Positions 24,547 through 31,800 of a stretch of DNA of 40,949 bases are shown here, piece by piece; positions within the stretch are counted from its first letter, which is position 1, and the number at the start of each line of letters is the position of its first letter. A program made the position numbers and the translations under genes. The stretch lies in contig NZ_JAHAMK010000035.1 in the NCBI RefSeq assembly GCF_018383585.1, forward strand, positions 1-40,949. The letters are read 5' to 3'. The notes beneath the pieces are model-generated. The model did no database searches. It was not told where the DNA came from and was given only the letters and a program-made list of their open reading frames with translations. Origin of the DNA: Microvirga sp. 3-52 (lineage in GTDB: Bacteria; Pseudomonadota; Alphaproteobacteria; Rhizobiales; Beijerinckiaceae).

Positions 24547-24597
24547 CAGGTGCGTCAAATCGCGCAGAAGCCCATTGTTGCCGAGCTTAGAAGAGCC

Positions 24598-24771
24598 TTA
24601 ATAGCTCCGGAGGGCCCAGAGGTGGTTCGCCAACAGAGCCAGAAGAACGACGCTCACGAGGATTAGCAAAAACAGCGCGAGGCGGCTCAGCCTCTCATGG
24701 CGAGCGAGACGGGCCTTGGCGGCTTCGACCCTGCGGCGCTGCTCATCTGGTTCGGAAGGGGGAGAGGACAC
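24598..24771 (-). CDS. Small single-span membrane protein B (paralogue of A)
   Basis: A 57 aa reading frame with a GTG start at 24771 and a TAA stop (24598-24600). The N-terminal half is charged and contains EAAKARLARHERLSR. The C-terminal half is a hydrophobic span (LALFLLILVSVVLLALLA) followed by NHLWALRSY. Its organisation and the ARLARHE motif match the protein at 24298-24474, so the two arose by duplication. No strong ribosome binding site is seen before the GTG. Function is unknown; the position upstream of folE and the PACE gene is the only clue. Confidence 0.5.
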   Translation of the reverse strand: MSSPPSEPDEQRRRVEAAKARLARHERLSRLALFLLILVSVVLLALLANHLWALRSY

Positions 24772-25136
24772 GATACTGTGACACTTTAGAACTGGACTAA
24801 ATTTCTATGGGCTATCCTTTCTAACAGCCTTACGCGCCCATGAGAAGATAGTCCGATGTCAGCACTCGTTAAAGAAGTGCGAATCGCGCCGAATTCCCTT
24901 TATAGAACAGGCTGAAGAGCGCCGCTCTGGCCGTCTTCTATTGAGTTTCCCAGCGCGTGTCGAACCTACCGTACAAGTTCGCATAAGGCCCGGTATGGAA
25001 TGCGTCTGCATTTACCTTGGCCGGTTCAGGATGAGTGCGCCGGGAGCGTTGCATATCAGACCGATCTAGGCGAGGACCTGGAGCAGAAACCGGCTTAAGC
25101 CTATCCTTGGGGCAGTCGGGGCTGTAGTAACACGGA
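24772..25136. other. Intergenic region between divergent small genes
   Basis: 365 bases. 24821-24855 repeats the element upstream of small gene A and is probably regulatory for small gene B. A 68-codon minus-strand ORF (24938-25144) has no recognisable domain and I do not call it. Nothing else was identified. Confidence 0.45.
24821..24855 (-). promoter_or_regulatory. Conserved upstream element of small gene B
   Basis: The partner of 24512-24546 (26 of 35 identical positions), placed 50-85 bases upstream of the GTG at 24771. Further upstream the two loci also share a GCGCGATT-like stretch, so the duplication unit included the whole upstream region. Confidence 0.45.
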
Positions 25137-25376
25137 ATGAGCAAGCGATCTCAGCCGGTGAAACCCTGGCATACGAAGCGTTTCGCGTTCTACGGCGCGT
25201 TGCTTGGCGTCATTGTGAGTATTGTTCACGGGTATGATCACGCCTTCTTGAGGCCCCATTATGAAGGTGATCTGCTCACGCACGTTTTAATCCGGATAGT
25301 GCTCTTCATCACGAGCGGAACAGTCGGTCTTGCGGCCGTTGCAGCGATCCGCAACTGGCTCAGGCGGAAGCCCTAA
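25137..25376 (+). CDS. Small two-span membrane protein, unknown function
   Basis: A 79 aa protein with two hydrophobic segments (about 16-36 and 48-70), a basic N-terminus (SKRSQPVKPWHTKRF) and a basic end (RNWLRRKP). The connecting loop contains HGYDHAFLRPHYEGD. No known family was recognised. Codon use and the clear membrane pattern support it as a real gene, although no strong ribosome binding site precedes the ATG at 25137. Confidence 0.5.
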   Translation: MSKRSQPVKPWHTKRFAFYGALLGVIVSIVHGYDHAFLRPHYEGDLLTHVLIRIVLFITSGTVGLAAVAAIRNWLRRKP

Positions 25377-25415
25377 TTCCGATACCCGAGGATGGAACGC
25401 GATCTCGCCCGCGTG

Positions 25416-25514
25416 TCAGAGCCCTGGAATGCAATACGGCCAGACGAGATAGCCGACGATCCCGGTGAGAGCCGCCACGCCGAAGATGACAATTGTGAGC
25501 AAGGTGGCGCGCAC
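25416..25514 (-). CDS. Possible very small membrane peptide
   Basis: A 32-codon frame with a GTG start at 25514: a basic start (VRATLL), then one hydrophobic span (TIVIFGVAALTGIVGYLVW) ending in PYCIPGL. It is too short to judge coding potential, and no ribosome binding site is obvious. It is listed because the membrane-peptide pattern is clean. Confidence 0.25.
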   Translation of the reverse strand: MRATLLTIVIFGVAALTGIVGYLVWPYCIPGL

Positions 25515-25692
25515 GGTTCTATTTTGTGGGATGTCACATCAACGGCGAATACTGCCCTGTACTCATCAAGCAAAAAACTCGCGCCGAGGGGAACCAACGA
25601 CTTGGGCTGTGCAAAGAACTGACCTTGTCGGCCAGCCGAATGGCTATACTCGATTAATGTGATGTCGTGGATGGCGCACTTCACCAGCGTCA

Positions 25693-25714
25693 GACATGCC
25701 AGAATGGGCATGTC
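25693..25714 (+). repeat. Inverted repeat upstream of the IS110 transposase
   Basis: GACATGCC (25693-25700) and GGCATGTC (25707-25714) are perfect 8-base arms with a 6-base spacer, 25 bases before the transposase start. It may belong to the left end of the IS or to its promoter region. Confidence 0.45.
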
Positions 25715-25738
25715 GAAGTACCGGAGAGGATCACTGCC

Positions 25739-26740
25739 ATGCCTGAGATTGCCACGATCGGCCTTGATATTGCAAAGATCGTCCTGCGCAGGACGCTGCG
25801 CCGCAGCCAGGTGCCGGGCTTCTTCAGCACCCTTCCGCCTTGCCTGATCGGGCTGGAGGCCTGCGCGACCGCTCACCACTGGGCCCGCACGCTCATGGCT
25901 TTCGGGCACGATGTTCGCCTGATCCCGCCCGCCTACGTCAAACCCTATCTGCGTCGACAGAAGAATGATGCTGCGGATGCGGCGGCGATCTGCGAGGCCG
26001 TCGATGCGGTTCGTGCCGGTCAAGAGCCCGCAGCAGCAGAGCACCTCATGCTGCATGGAGCCCGTGATCTCCTGATTCGGCAGCGGACAGCCCTGATCAA
26101 TGCCCTGCGTGGTCACTTTGCCGAGCTGGGCATCGTGGTGGCGCAAGGGGCTCGCAACACGCGCCAGCTGATCGCTTTCCTCCATGAGGAGGCCAATCCA
26201 GACTTCCCCGCGGCAGCTCGAACTGCGCTTCAGCCTTTGGCCACGATGCTGCTCGGAATCGAGGCGCAGATTGCAAAGCTCGATAAGGCTATTCTGGCCG
26301 CCCACCGCAGCGATCCGGTCAGCACGAGGCTCGCTAGCATTCCCGGCATCGGCCCAATTGTGGCCTCCTGCCTCTCGGCCAGTATCCCGGACGCCAGCCT
26401 GTTCCAGGGCAGTCGAGAGTTCGCAGCCTATCTCGGCCTTGTCCCCCGGCAGCATTCAACCGGCGGCAAGGCGAGGCTCGGGTCCATCTCCAAGATGGGC
26501 AACCGGCATCTGCGCAAGCTGCTGGTCGTCGGCGCGCACGCGGCGCTCTACAGCATGAAGTCGTGCAAGACCCGGACGGCCCTGGCTGACTGGGCGCGAG
26601 GCCTCCTGGCCAAGAAGCCGTTCAAGGTGGTCGCCGTCGCGCTGGCCAGCAAGATGGCCCGGATCGCCTGGGCGGTGATGGCCAGGAGCACGGCTTACGA
26701 GCCTGGAAGCAAAGGAGTTGCCGTGTCGGCGGCCTCATAG
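25739..26740 (+). CDS. IS110-family (IS1111 type) transposase, short N-terminus
   Basis: A 333 aa DEDD transposase. The N-terminal RuvC-like part shows GLDIAK, GLEACATAHHW and KNDAADAAAI, carrying the catalytic acidic residues. The C-terminal part shows the helix-hairpin-helix ASIPGIGPIVASCL and the serine-containing AYLGLVPRQHSTGGKARLGSISKMGNRHLRKLL. ATG at 25739 follows GGAGAGGA at good spacing. Between GLDIAK and VLRRTLRR about a dozen residues present in most relatives are missing, an in-frame deletion close to the first catalytic Asp, so activity is doubtful. The non-coding stretch after the gene (26741 to about 26940) is where IS1111 elements are known to encode their guide (bridge/seek) RNA. 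The element ends were not defined. Confidence 0.85.
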   Translation: MPEIATIGLDIAKIVLRRTLRRSQVPGFFSTLPPCLIGLEACATAHHWARTLMAFGHDVRLIPPAYVKPYLRRQKNDAADAAAICEAVDAVRAGQEPAAAEHLMLHGARDLLIRQRTALINALRGHFAELGIVVAQGARNTRQLIAFLHEEANPDFPAAARTALQPLATMLLGIEAQIAKLDKAILAAHRSDPVSTRLASIPGIGPIVASCLSASIPDASLFQGSREFAAYLGLVPRQHSTGGKARLGSISKMGNRHLRKLLVVGAHAALYSMKSCKTRTALADWARGLLAKKPFKVVAVALASKMARIAWAVMARSTAYEPGSKGVAVSAAS

Positions 26741-27069
26741 ACGGAGAGCTCAGATGATTCGCCCTTAGGGCAACCCAGTTGGCACGGTGATGATGAGATG
26801 ATGTGAAGCCACAGCGGACATGGACCGCCGGATCTGGACAACCCGTGGCATCGTCTTGCGTCAGCCAAGCGCGATAATTTGAGAGGGACCAGCTCCAGCG
26901 TAAAACATCAGGGCCAGCGGTCATGAAGCACCGCGTTCAAAGGCCGGAGACATGACTTGCACCCGCCCCGCTAGGCCAAAACGTCATCAACAATCACATT
27001 GCCAAACGGGCGCCATCCAGACATGACGGTGCCCTCCAGACCTACCCCTATGGGAGATATTCAATCGTA
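26741..27069. other. Non-coding end of the IS110 element and spacer
   Basis: About 330 bases with no supported gene. The first 200 bases probably include the right end of the IS110 element and, by analogy with IS1111 members, a guide RNA. I could not fix the element's boundary or fold the RNA. Confidence 0.4.
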
Positions 27070-27100
27070 GCCCGCCAGTCCTTGCCGTGTTCCGGCGGGC
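27070..27100 (-). terminator. Hairpin downstream of the PHB depolymerase-type gene
   Basis: GCCCGCC (27070-27076) and GGCGGGC (27094-27100) form a 7-base GC stem with a 17-base loop, 10 bases past the stop of the minus-strand esterase gene. It lacks a clear U-run but is well placed as a terminator. Confidence 0.5.
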
Positions 27101-27109
27101 CCCTTGTGT

Positions 27110-28369
27110 TTAGTTGGGGGACGCGGCTCTCGGTTTCGGGTGCTCAAGAAAGAAGCGCATCATCTCGCGGCTGGCATCGGGGCCCTTGGGTTCGGTGTAG
27201 GACCCACTCGGACTTCCTCCAGACCAGGCATGGCCCGCTCCGTGAAGAACCCAATGCTCAAGCATCGGATGTCCGCTGTCATCGCACGCCACCGTGCGGG
27301 TATAGTTGATCCCGCCGGGAGCCTGCCCGCGGCTGACTGTTGTCTGGAAATCGGACCCCGCCTTCGACTGAGCAATGACCTGGTCCCCATTGATGGGACT
27401 GACGGTCGTGTCGCGGTCGCCATGGAACACGATGGTCGGCACGGGCTGTTCGGCTCCACTGTGTTGAGGCGCCCCTCCCTGCCGCATGGCAGCAAACGCG
27501 GACGGCATGTCACGCGCTGCCCCACACGCCAGCCCGGAATGGACCCCCACGGCCGCATAGAGGTCTGGGTAGGCCGAGCCCATGATTGCCGCCGCTGCCC
27601 CACCGGCGGACAGCCCGGCGGCATACACCTGTCCCGGCTTGACGGAGAAGTCATGCATGATCTGCCGGGTGATGCCAGCGATCAGCGAAGGCTCGCCGCG
27701 ATCCCGTTGCTGATCGGCTGCGTTGAACCAGTTCCAGCACTTCGACACATTGGCGGATTGGGCCTGCGCCGGGTAAGCCACCAGAAACGTCTGCTCTTCG
27801 GCCAACTCGTTCATCCGCGTGCCAGCCGCAAAATCGTCCGGCGACTGGGTGCAGCCGTGCAGCATCACCACGAGCGGCACTGGCTGACCTGTGTAGCCGC
27901 TTGGGATGTACAGCTTATACGTCCGGCTTCCTGCCTCGTTGGCAAAGGTGCGCTCTTCGAAGCGGGCCCCCTCCGGCAGCGGGATAGGCGCACGGGCTGG
28001 AACAGGTCCAACCAACCCATCAAAGCCAGCTAGGGAGCCGGGTTGCCCCGTGCGGTCGAGGAAGCCGCGCAGCGCCTCCGGCATCTGGGGCTGGCCCAAA
28101 CCTCCGGCAGAACCGCCAGGAGCCATGTGCGGGACGTTGAACTTCGGCGAAGTCCACGCCCCTCCTCCGGACGATGGTGGCATCATATTGACGATCCGTG
28201 CAGCAGGTCTCCCGCAACGCTGGCCTTCATTCCCGCCTGCGTTGCCTGAAAGAGCTGAGGGACGGCCACTCGGAAGCCCTCCCTGGAGGATGGCCATCGC
28301 TTCTGCGAGCCGGCCTTCACGGGTGAGGCGGGTTGCCTCGAGTATGTCGATGTTCGGTTGTGCGTTCAT
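27110..28369 (-). CDS. PHB depolymerase-family (LpqC-type) esterase
   Basis: A 419 aa esterase of the polyhydroxybutyrate depolymerase/LpqC type. After an N-terminal region of about 150 residues, poorly conserved and rich in Gly and Pro, the alpha/beta-hydrolase core begins with SRTYKLYIPSGY. It then has VVMLHGCTQSPDDFA (oxyanion hole), the nucleophile elbow YAAGLSAGGAAA, VFHGDRDTTVSPING for the acid region and HGAGHAWSGG with the catalytic His. No signal peptide is seen, so it could act on intracellular polymer or oligomers. The ATG at 28369 is chosen because MNAQPNIDILEATRL is the usual start of this family in rhizobia and AGGA lies upstream. The CopG-type gene is 111 bases upstream on the same strand, a pairing seen in related genomes. 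Confidence 0.88.
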   Translation of the reverse strand: MNAQPNIDILEATRLTREGRLAEAMAILQGGLPSGRPSALSGNAGGNEGQRCGRPAARIVNMMPPSSGGGAWTSPKFNVPHMAPGGSAGGLGQPQMPEALRGFLDRTGQPGSLAGFDGLVGPVPARAPIPLPEGARFEERTFANEAGSRTYKLYIPSGYTGQPVPLVVMLHGCTQSPDDFAAGTRMNELAEEQTFLVAYPAQAQSANVSKCWNWFNAADQQRDRGEPSLIAGITRQIMHDFSVKPGQVYAAGLSAGGAAAAIMGSAYPDLYAAVGVHSGLACGAARDMPSAFAAMRQGGAPQHSGAEQPVPTIVFHGDRDTTVSPINGDQVIAQSKAGSDFQTTVSRGQAPGGINYTRTVACDDSGHPMLEHWVLHGAGHAWSGGSPSGSYTEPKGPDASREMMRFFLEHPKPRAASPN

Positions 28370-28480
28370 GGGTTCGGTTCCTGTTGTGGGGTCACGTGGG
28401 GCAAAGCGAGGCCAGCCCCTTACCGCGTCGGGAAGGGTCAGGTAGGCTCGAAACACGGGGAGACGGGTACTACCTGGTGG

Positions 28481-28900
28481 TCAGCGCATGCGGTCCTTCA
28501 GCGCCTCTTTTACCGCCGGAGGGGCATGCAAGGCGCCAAGGACATGAAGGGAGGCGATCGCCTGCCGCGCCAGCTCAGGTGTGACATCGTTGGCGATGCT
28601 GGCGAGACCCAGAACCTGGATGTGCAACATTTCTCCGGCTGCTTGCACGGCCTCGAGGTCCTGGCGACCGTAGTGGCGCAGGCCGAGGTCGAGCTGGTGG
28701 CGGTCGACCGATTTCCTGACGGCATCATTGTGCCGATCGAGCTGGTTTCGAATGGCTGTCCGGATGAAGTCGGTCCGGTTGGAGTAGAACCCTTCCTGAA
28801 CCAAGAGATCAATATGGCCGAGGTCGACATAGCCCAGGTTGATCGTAACCTTCTCGCTGTCGGAAGCCTTAGGTCGAAGTTCGTGCACGTTGCTCGCCAT
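28481..28900 (-). CDS. CopG-type ribbon-helix-helix regulator
   Basis: A 139 aa protein with an N-terminal ribbon-helix-helix domain (about 15-55: KVTINLGYVDLGHIDLLVQEGFYSNRTDFIRTAIRNQL) and a C-terminal helical region of about 80 residues, longer than in minimal antitoxin-type CopG proteins. It lies directly upstream of the PHB depolymerase-type gene and probably controls that gene and itself. I choose the ATG at 28900, with GGAGG 6 bases upstream; a GTG two codons earlier has poorer spacing. Inverted and direct repeats immediately upstream (28915-28943) are plausible operator half-sites. No toxin gene accompanies it. Confidence 0.85.
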   Translation of the reverse strand: MASNVHELRPKASDSEKVTINLGYVDLGHIDLLVQEGFYSNRTDFIRTAIRNQLDRHNDAVRKSVDRHQLDLGLRHYGRQDLEAVQAAGEMLHIQVLGLASIANDVTPELARQAIASLHVLGALHAPPAVKEALKDRMR

Positions 28901-28914
28901 AGCCACCCTCCTGC

Positions 28915-28943
28915 TACCATCTGTATGGATGGTACATGGATGG
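28915..28943. promoter_or_regulatory. Candidate operator of the CopG-type regulator
   Basis: TACCATC (28915-28921) and GATGGTA (28928-28934) are perfect inverted arms with a 6-base spacer. The octamer ATGGATGG occurs at 28925-28932 and again at 28936-28943, an 11-base period. Half-sites repeated about once per helical turn are typical for ribbon-helix-helix proteins, and the site lies about 15 bases before the regulator's start codon. Autoregulation is inferred. Confidence 0.5.
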
Positions 28944-29157
28944 CAGGCGTTGCGAGTTCAAGCCTCCTTATCGTCATTACCTGATTTCAGCCTGCTGCTT
29001 GGCGTCTATGTCACAGGTCAGGCATCCGGATTGGGAGCACGGACCTTAAAGGAGCCAGGAGGTCAGTCTCGGGGTTAATGTGGAAAGGCCTGGGAACGTC
29101 CCTTCACACCGCAAGAAACTGTCGACCCGATATCCTTCTGGACCACAATGGTGCCCC

Positions 29158-30192
29158 ATGAACGAACACGGCGAAGACTGGCGCTCCAAGCTCGAAGAGG
29201 AGGCCGCTCCCGGCGTGCAGCCGGACGATCTCAACCGTGCCCGCGAGCCCGGCCGGGGACGGGAGGCGAATACCCCCGGGCAGATCCCGGCCCGCGGCTG
29301 GAAGGACATTCTCTGGCGTGTGCTCTGGGGGATCTCGGAAGATCGTATCCTGTCGACCTCGGGCGGAGTTGCATTCTTCGCCCTGCTGGCGATCTTTCCG
29401 GCGGTTGCCACCATCGTGTCGCTGTACGGGCTCTTTGCCGATGTCAGCACGATCAGAGGTCACCTGTCCCTGCTGTCAGGCATTTTGCCCGGCGGGGTGC
29501 TGGAACTCATCGGGGAGCAGATCTCCCTGATCGTCACCCAAAGCAACGACACGCTCAGCGTCGCCTTCATCATCGGCTTTCTGGTGGCACTCTGGAGCGC
29601 GAACTCGGGGGTGGCAGCCCTCTTCGACGCTCTCAACGTGGTCTATAGCGAAAAGGAGAAGCGCAGCTTGGTGCGCTTCTACGCCACGACGTTCCTGATC
29701 ACCCTTGGCATGATCGGCTTCATCATCCTAGCCATCAGTGCGGTGGTGGTCGCGCCGGTCATTCTCACCTTTGTGGGCTTGGCGACCCCAGCCGAACAGC
29801 TCTTGGCCATCCTGCGCTGGCCGATCCTTCTCGTGATTGTGGGCATGTGGCTTGCCGTCATCTACCGCTACGGCCCAAGCCGTCGTGACCCGAAGTGGCG
29901 TTGGGTAACCTGGGGCAGTGTCACGGCTGCGGTGCTTTGGCTTGCGGCCTCGATGCTGTTCTCTTGGTATGTTGCCAACTTCGACAGCTACAACAAAACC
30001 TATGGCTCGCTGGGTGCTGGCGTTGGCTTTATGGTGTGGATTTGGTTGTCGGTGGTGATTGTCCTGCTTGGTGCTGATCTCAATGCCGAAATGGAGCACC
30101 AGACGGCCCGCGACAGCACGGATGGGACGCCAAAGCCGCTCGGCGCCCGCGGCGCCAACATGGCGGATCATGTTGGTGCGTCGCACGCGTGA
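29158..30192 (+). CDS. YihY/BrkB-family inner-membrane protein
   Basis: A 344 aa polytopic protein of the YihY/virulence factor BrkB family, with about six membrane segments and no agreed biochemical function. The N-terminal 60 residues are hydrophilic. The core has the family signature SGGVAFFALLAIFPAVATIVSLYGL (start of the first span), WSANSGVAALFDALNVVY, and YRYGPSRRDPKWRWVTWGS near the fifth span. NYKTYGSLGAG-like FDSYNKTYGSLGAGVGFMVWIW leads into the last span, and the C-terminal tail is short. The ATG at 29158 is chosen over an in-frame start 78 bases upstream because the extra residues have no family match. No strong ribosome binding site precedes either. Confidence 0.88.
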   Translation: MNEHGEDWRSKLEEEAAPGVQPDDLNRAREPGRGREANTPGQIPARGWKDILWRVLWGISEDRILSTSGGVAFFALLAIFPAVATIVSLYGLFADVSTIRGHLSLLSGILPGGVLELIGEQISLIVTQSNDTLSVAFIIGFLVALWSANSGVAALFDALNVVYSEKEKRSLVRFYATTFLITLGMIGFIILAISAVVVAPVILTFVGLATPAEQLLAILRWPILLVIVGMWLAVIYRYGPSRRDPKWRWVTWGSVTAAVLWLAASMLFSWYVANFDSYNKTYGSLGAGVGFMVWIWLSVVIVLLGADLNAEMEHQTARDSTDGTPKPLGARGANMADHVGASHA

Positions 30193-30497
30193 CAAGGCTC
30201 GACGCTGGCGCGAGAGGCGTCCCCAGGCCGCTGCCGCGCCCATGTTCAAGACCCCTGATATAGGCAGAGATTGGGCCGAACAAACCCTAACACGCAAGTT
30301 CCGCGTAGTTCGTAGAACGGGCTATATGGAATGCAGCGCCACGCAATGATCCGCTAATGGTCAAACTCGGTAGGAGCACAGGTCCGAATGAAAGTCCGCT
30401 CATCCTAGCAGTGCGGAAGTACGGCTAAGGTCAGCCCAGTGCCAGTTGCGGACCTTCCCTACTCAACCTGCTAAGGAATGTGGCTTTGCGCTCCTGC
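30193..30497. other. Intergenic region between convergent genes
   Basis: 305 bases between the YihY gene and the DUF1537 kinase gene, which converge. AGGTCCG (30380-30386) and CGGACCT (30449-30455) are distant inverted 7-base words that may be the ends of a longer folded repeat. No gene is supported. Confidence 0.4.
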
Positions 30498-31784
30498 TCA
30501 CGAACCAGCTTTATTGTCCAGGAATGTTTCGAATAACAGCTCGTGACCCATCTGGCCGCCCTTGAGCATCACGAGCATCCGGTCGCGTGATGAATCATTG
30601 CTCCGTGCCAGGCTGACGGCGACCCCATTACTGATCTGGCTATGATAGCCAAGACCCCAATAGCCGAGATGGCCGACAATGCGGCTTGACGTGTCGCCGC
30701 CGGCAATAGCCAAACGCCGGACCGGACGACGCCTGAGGACCTCTTCTACGAGGGAGGCGCTAACTGTTGCGAGGTTGGCAGCCATAGAATGCGGAGGATC
30801 GTCTGCCTCAGGGGCCGTCGAGACTATCACATGCTCGCCTCGAGCCAAGGCAGCCGCGGCATTTTCGATGATCCGCTCGCGAGCATCTGAGCTCGACAGA
30901 AGGCTGTCGGGATCCACGTTCAGACAAGTGTAGGACCGTGCGGCCGCTATCTGCACCCTCGTCGTCGGAGAAAGACTTCCCACAAAGACAAACACAGGCC
31001 CATCCACGAGGGTCGGCGGAGGGCTAACTATCGGCTGTCCCTCCTCGAAGAAGGCTTGGGCGACGCTGCTGGGACCAACCGCCAGCAGCGAATGCCGCTG
31101 GCTTTCTGTTCGGAGCAAGCGGCCAATGGCGTTCACGTGGTGTGCGTCCAACGCATCGAGCAGCACCGCTGGCGCTGCGTTTGCCAGTCGCCGCCATTCG
31201 GCAACAACTGCTTCTGAGTCCCCAGTCAGTAGGGGCCAGTGGATCGCCCCTATACTCTGCATGCCAAGAGCAGAAAGATGCTGCCGCAGATCGGCCTCGG
31301 TCATCGGGGTTGCCGGATGCCTGCTCATCGTCGGGTGACGATCGAGCCGGAAGACCCCTCCATCGGCGCCGAATGACGCAAATAGATTAGAGAAGGCGCA
31401 GTATCGGCCAAGCGATGGCTGGCCGCCAACAATGGCAACGGTTTTGTGCGCCACATACTCACGCAGGATCTCGGTTGCCACTGCTATGTTTCCACGCGCC
31501 GACCCGCTGTCGAAGGTCGAGCAGCACTTGTAATGCAGAATGCGAACTCCGAGATCGCGGAAGAACGCCCCAATGGGTGCAAGCTCGGTCCGCATCTCGC
31601 CTGGCTCCATCGCACGCGCGGCACCTGCAATGCCTACGGCTTCCAGATCACCGACCTGGGCCATGTTCTGCGGATCCGGCACGCGCAGGAAGAGAAAGGC
31701 GCGGAAGCCGCGCCGCGCTACTGTCGCGAGCGTATCCGTCGCCCCTGTGAAATCGTCTCCGTACCAGCCATAGGAAGGGGTCAC
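30498..31784 (-). CDS. DUF1537 four-carbon-type acid sugar kinase
   Basis: A 428 aa ATP-dependent kinase of the DUF1537 family, which phosphorylates sugar acids such as erythronate, threonate or 3-oxo-isoapionate in catabolic pathways. The N-terminal substrate domain opens with GWYGDDFTGATDTLA, the family hallmark. The C-terminal nucleotide domain has AIAGGDTSSRIVGHLG, a glycine-rich ATP loop, and the end GGQMGHELLFE. I place the start at the GTG at 31784 (GAGG 5 bases upstream, just before the DDF motif); an ATG at 31835 would overlap the RLP gene. It is the last gene of the binding-protein/VOC/RLP operon. Its pairing with an RLP rather than PdxA2 points to a product that is decarboxylated or cleaved by the RLP, as for OiaK. 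Confidence 0.88.
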   Translation of the reverse strand: MTPSYGWYGDDFTGATDTLATVARRGFRAFLFLRVPDPQNMAQVGDLEAVGIAGAARAMEPGEMRTELAPIGAFFRDLGVRILHYKCCSTFDSGSARGNIAVATEILREYVAHKTVAIVGGQPSLGRYCAFSNLFASFGADGGVFRLDRHPTMSRHPATPMTEADLRQHLSALGMQSIGAIHWPLLTGDSEAVVAEWRRLANAAPAVLLDALDAHHVNAIGRLLRTESQRHSLLAVGPSSVAQAFFEEGQPIVSPPPTLVDGPVFVFVGSLSPTTRVQIAAARSYTCLNVDPDSLLSSSDARERIIENAAAALARGEHVIVSTAPEADDPPHSMAANLATVSASLVEEVLRRRPVRRLAIAGGDTSSRIVGHLGYWGLGYHSQISNGVAVSLARSNDSSRDRMLVMLKGGQMGHELLFETFLDNKAGS

Positions 31785-31800
31785 GGCGGCCTCAGTTTCT

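Noticed and set aside
24938..25144. 68-codon minus-strand ORF
   Set aside because: No membrane pattern or known motif and a weak start; coding potential cannot be shown.
28481..28900. CopG-type protein as the antitoxin of a toxin-antitoxin pair
   Set aside because: No toxin-sized partner is adjacent, and the long C-terminal region and depolymerase neighbour fit a metabolic regulator better.
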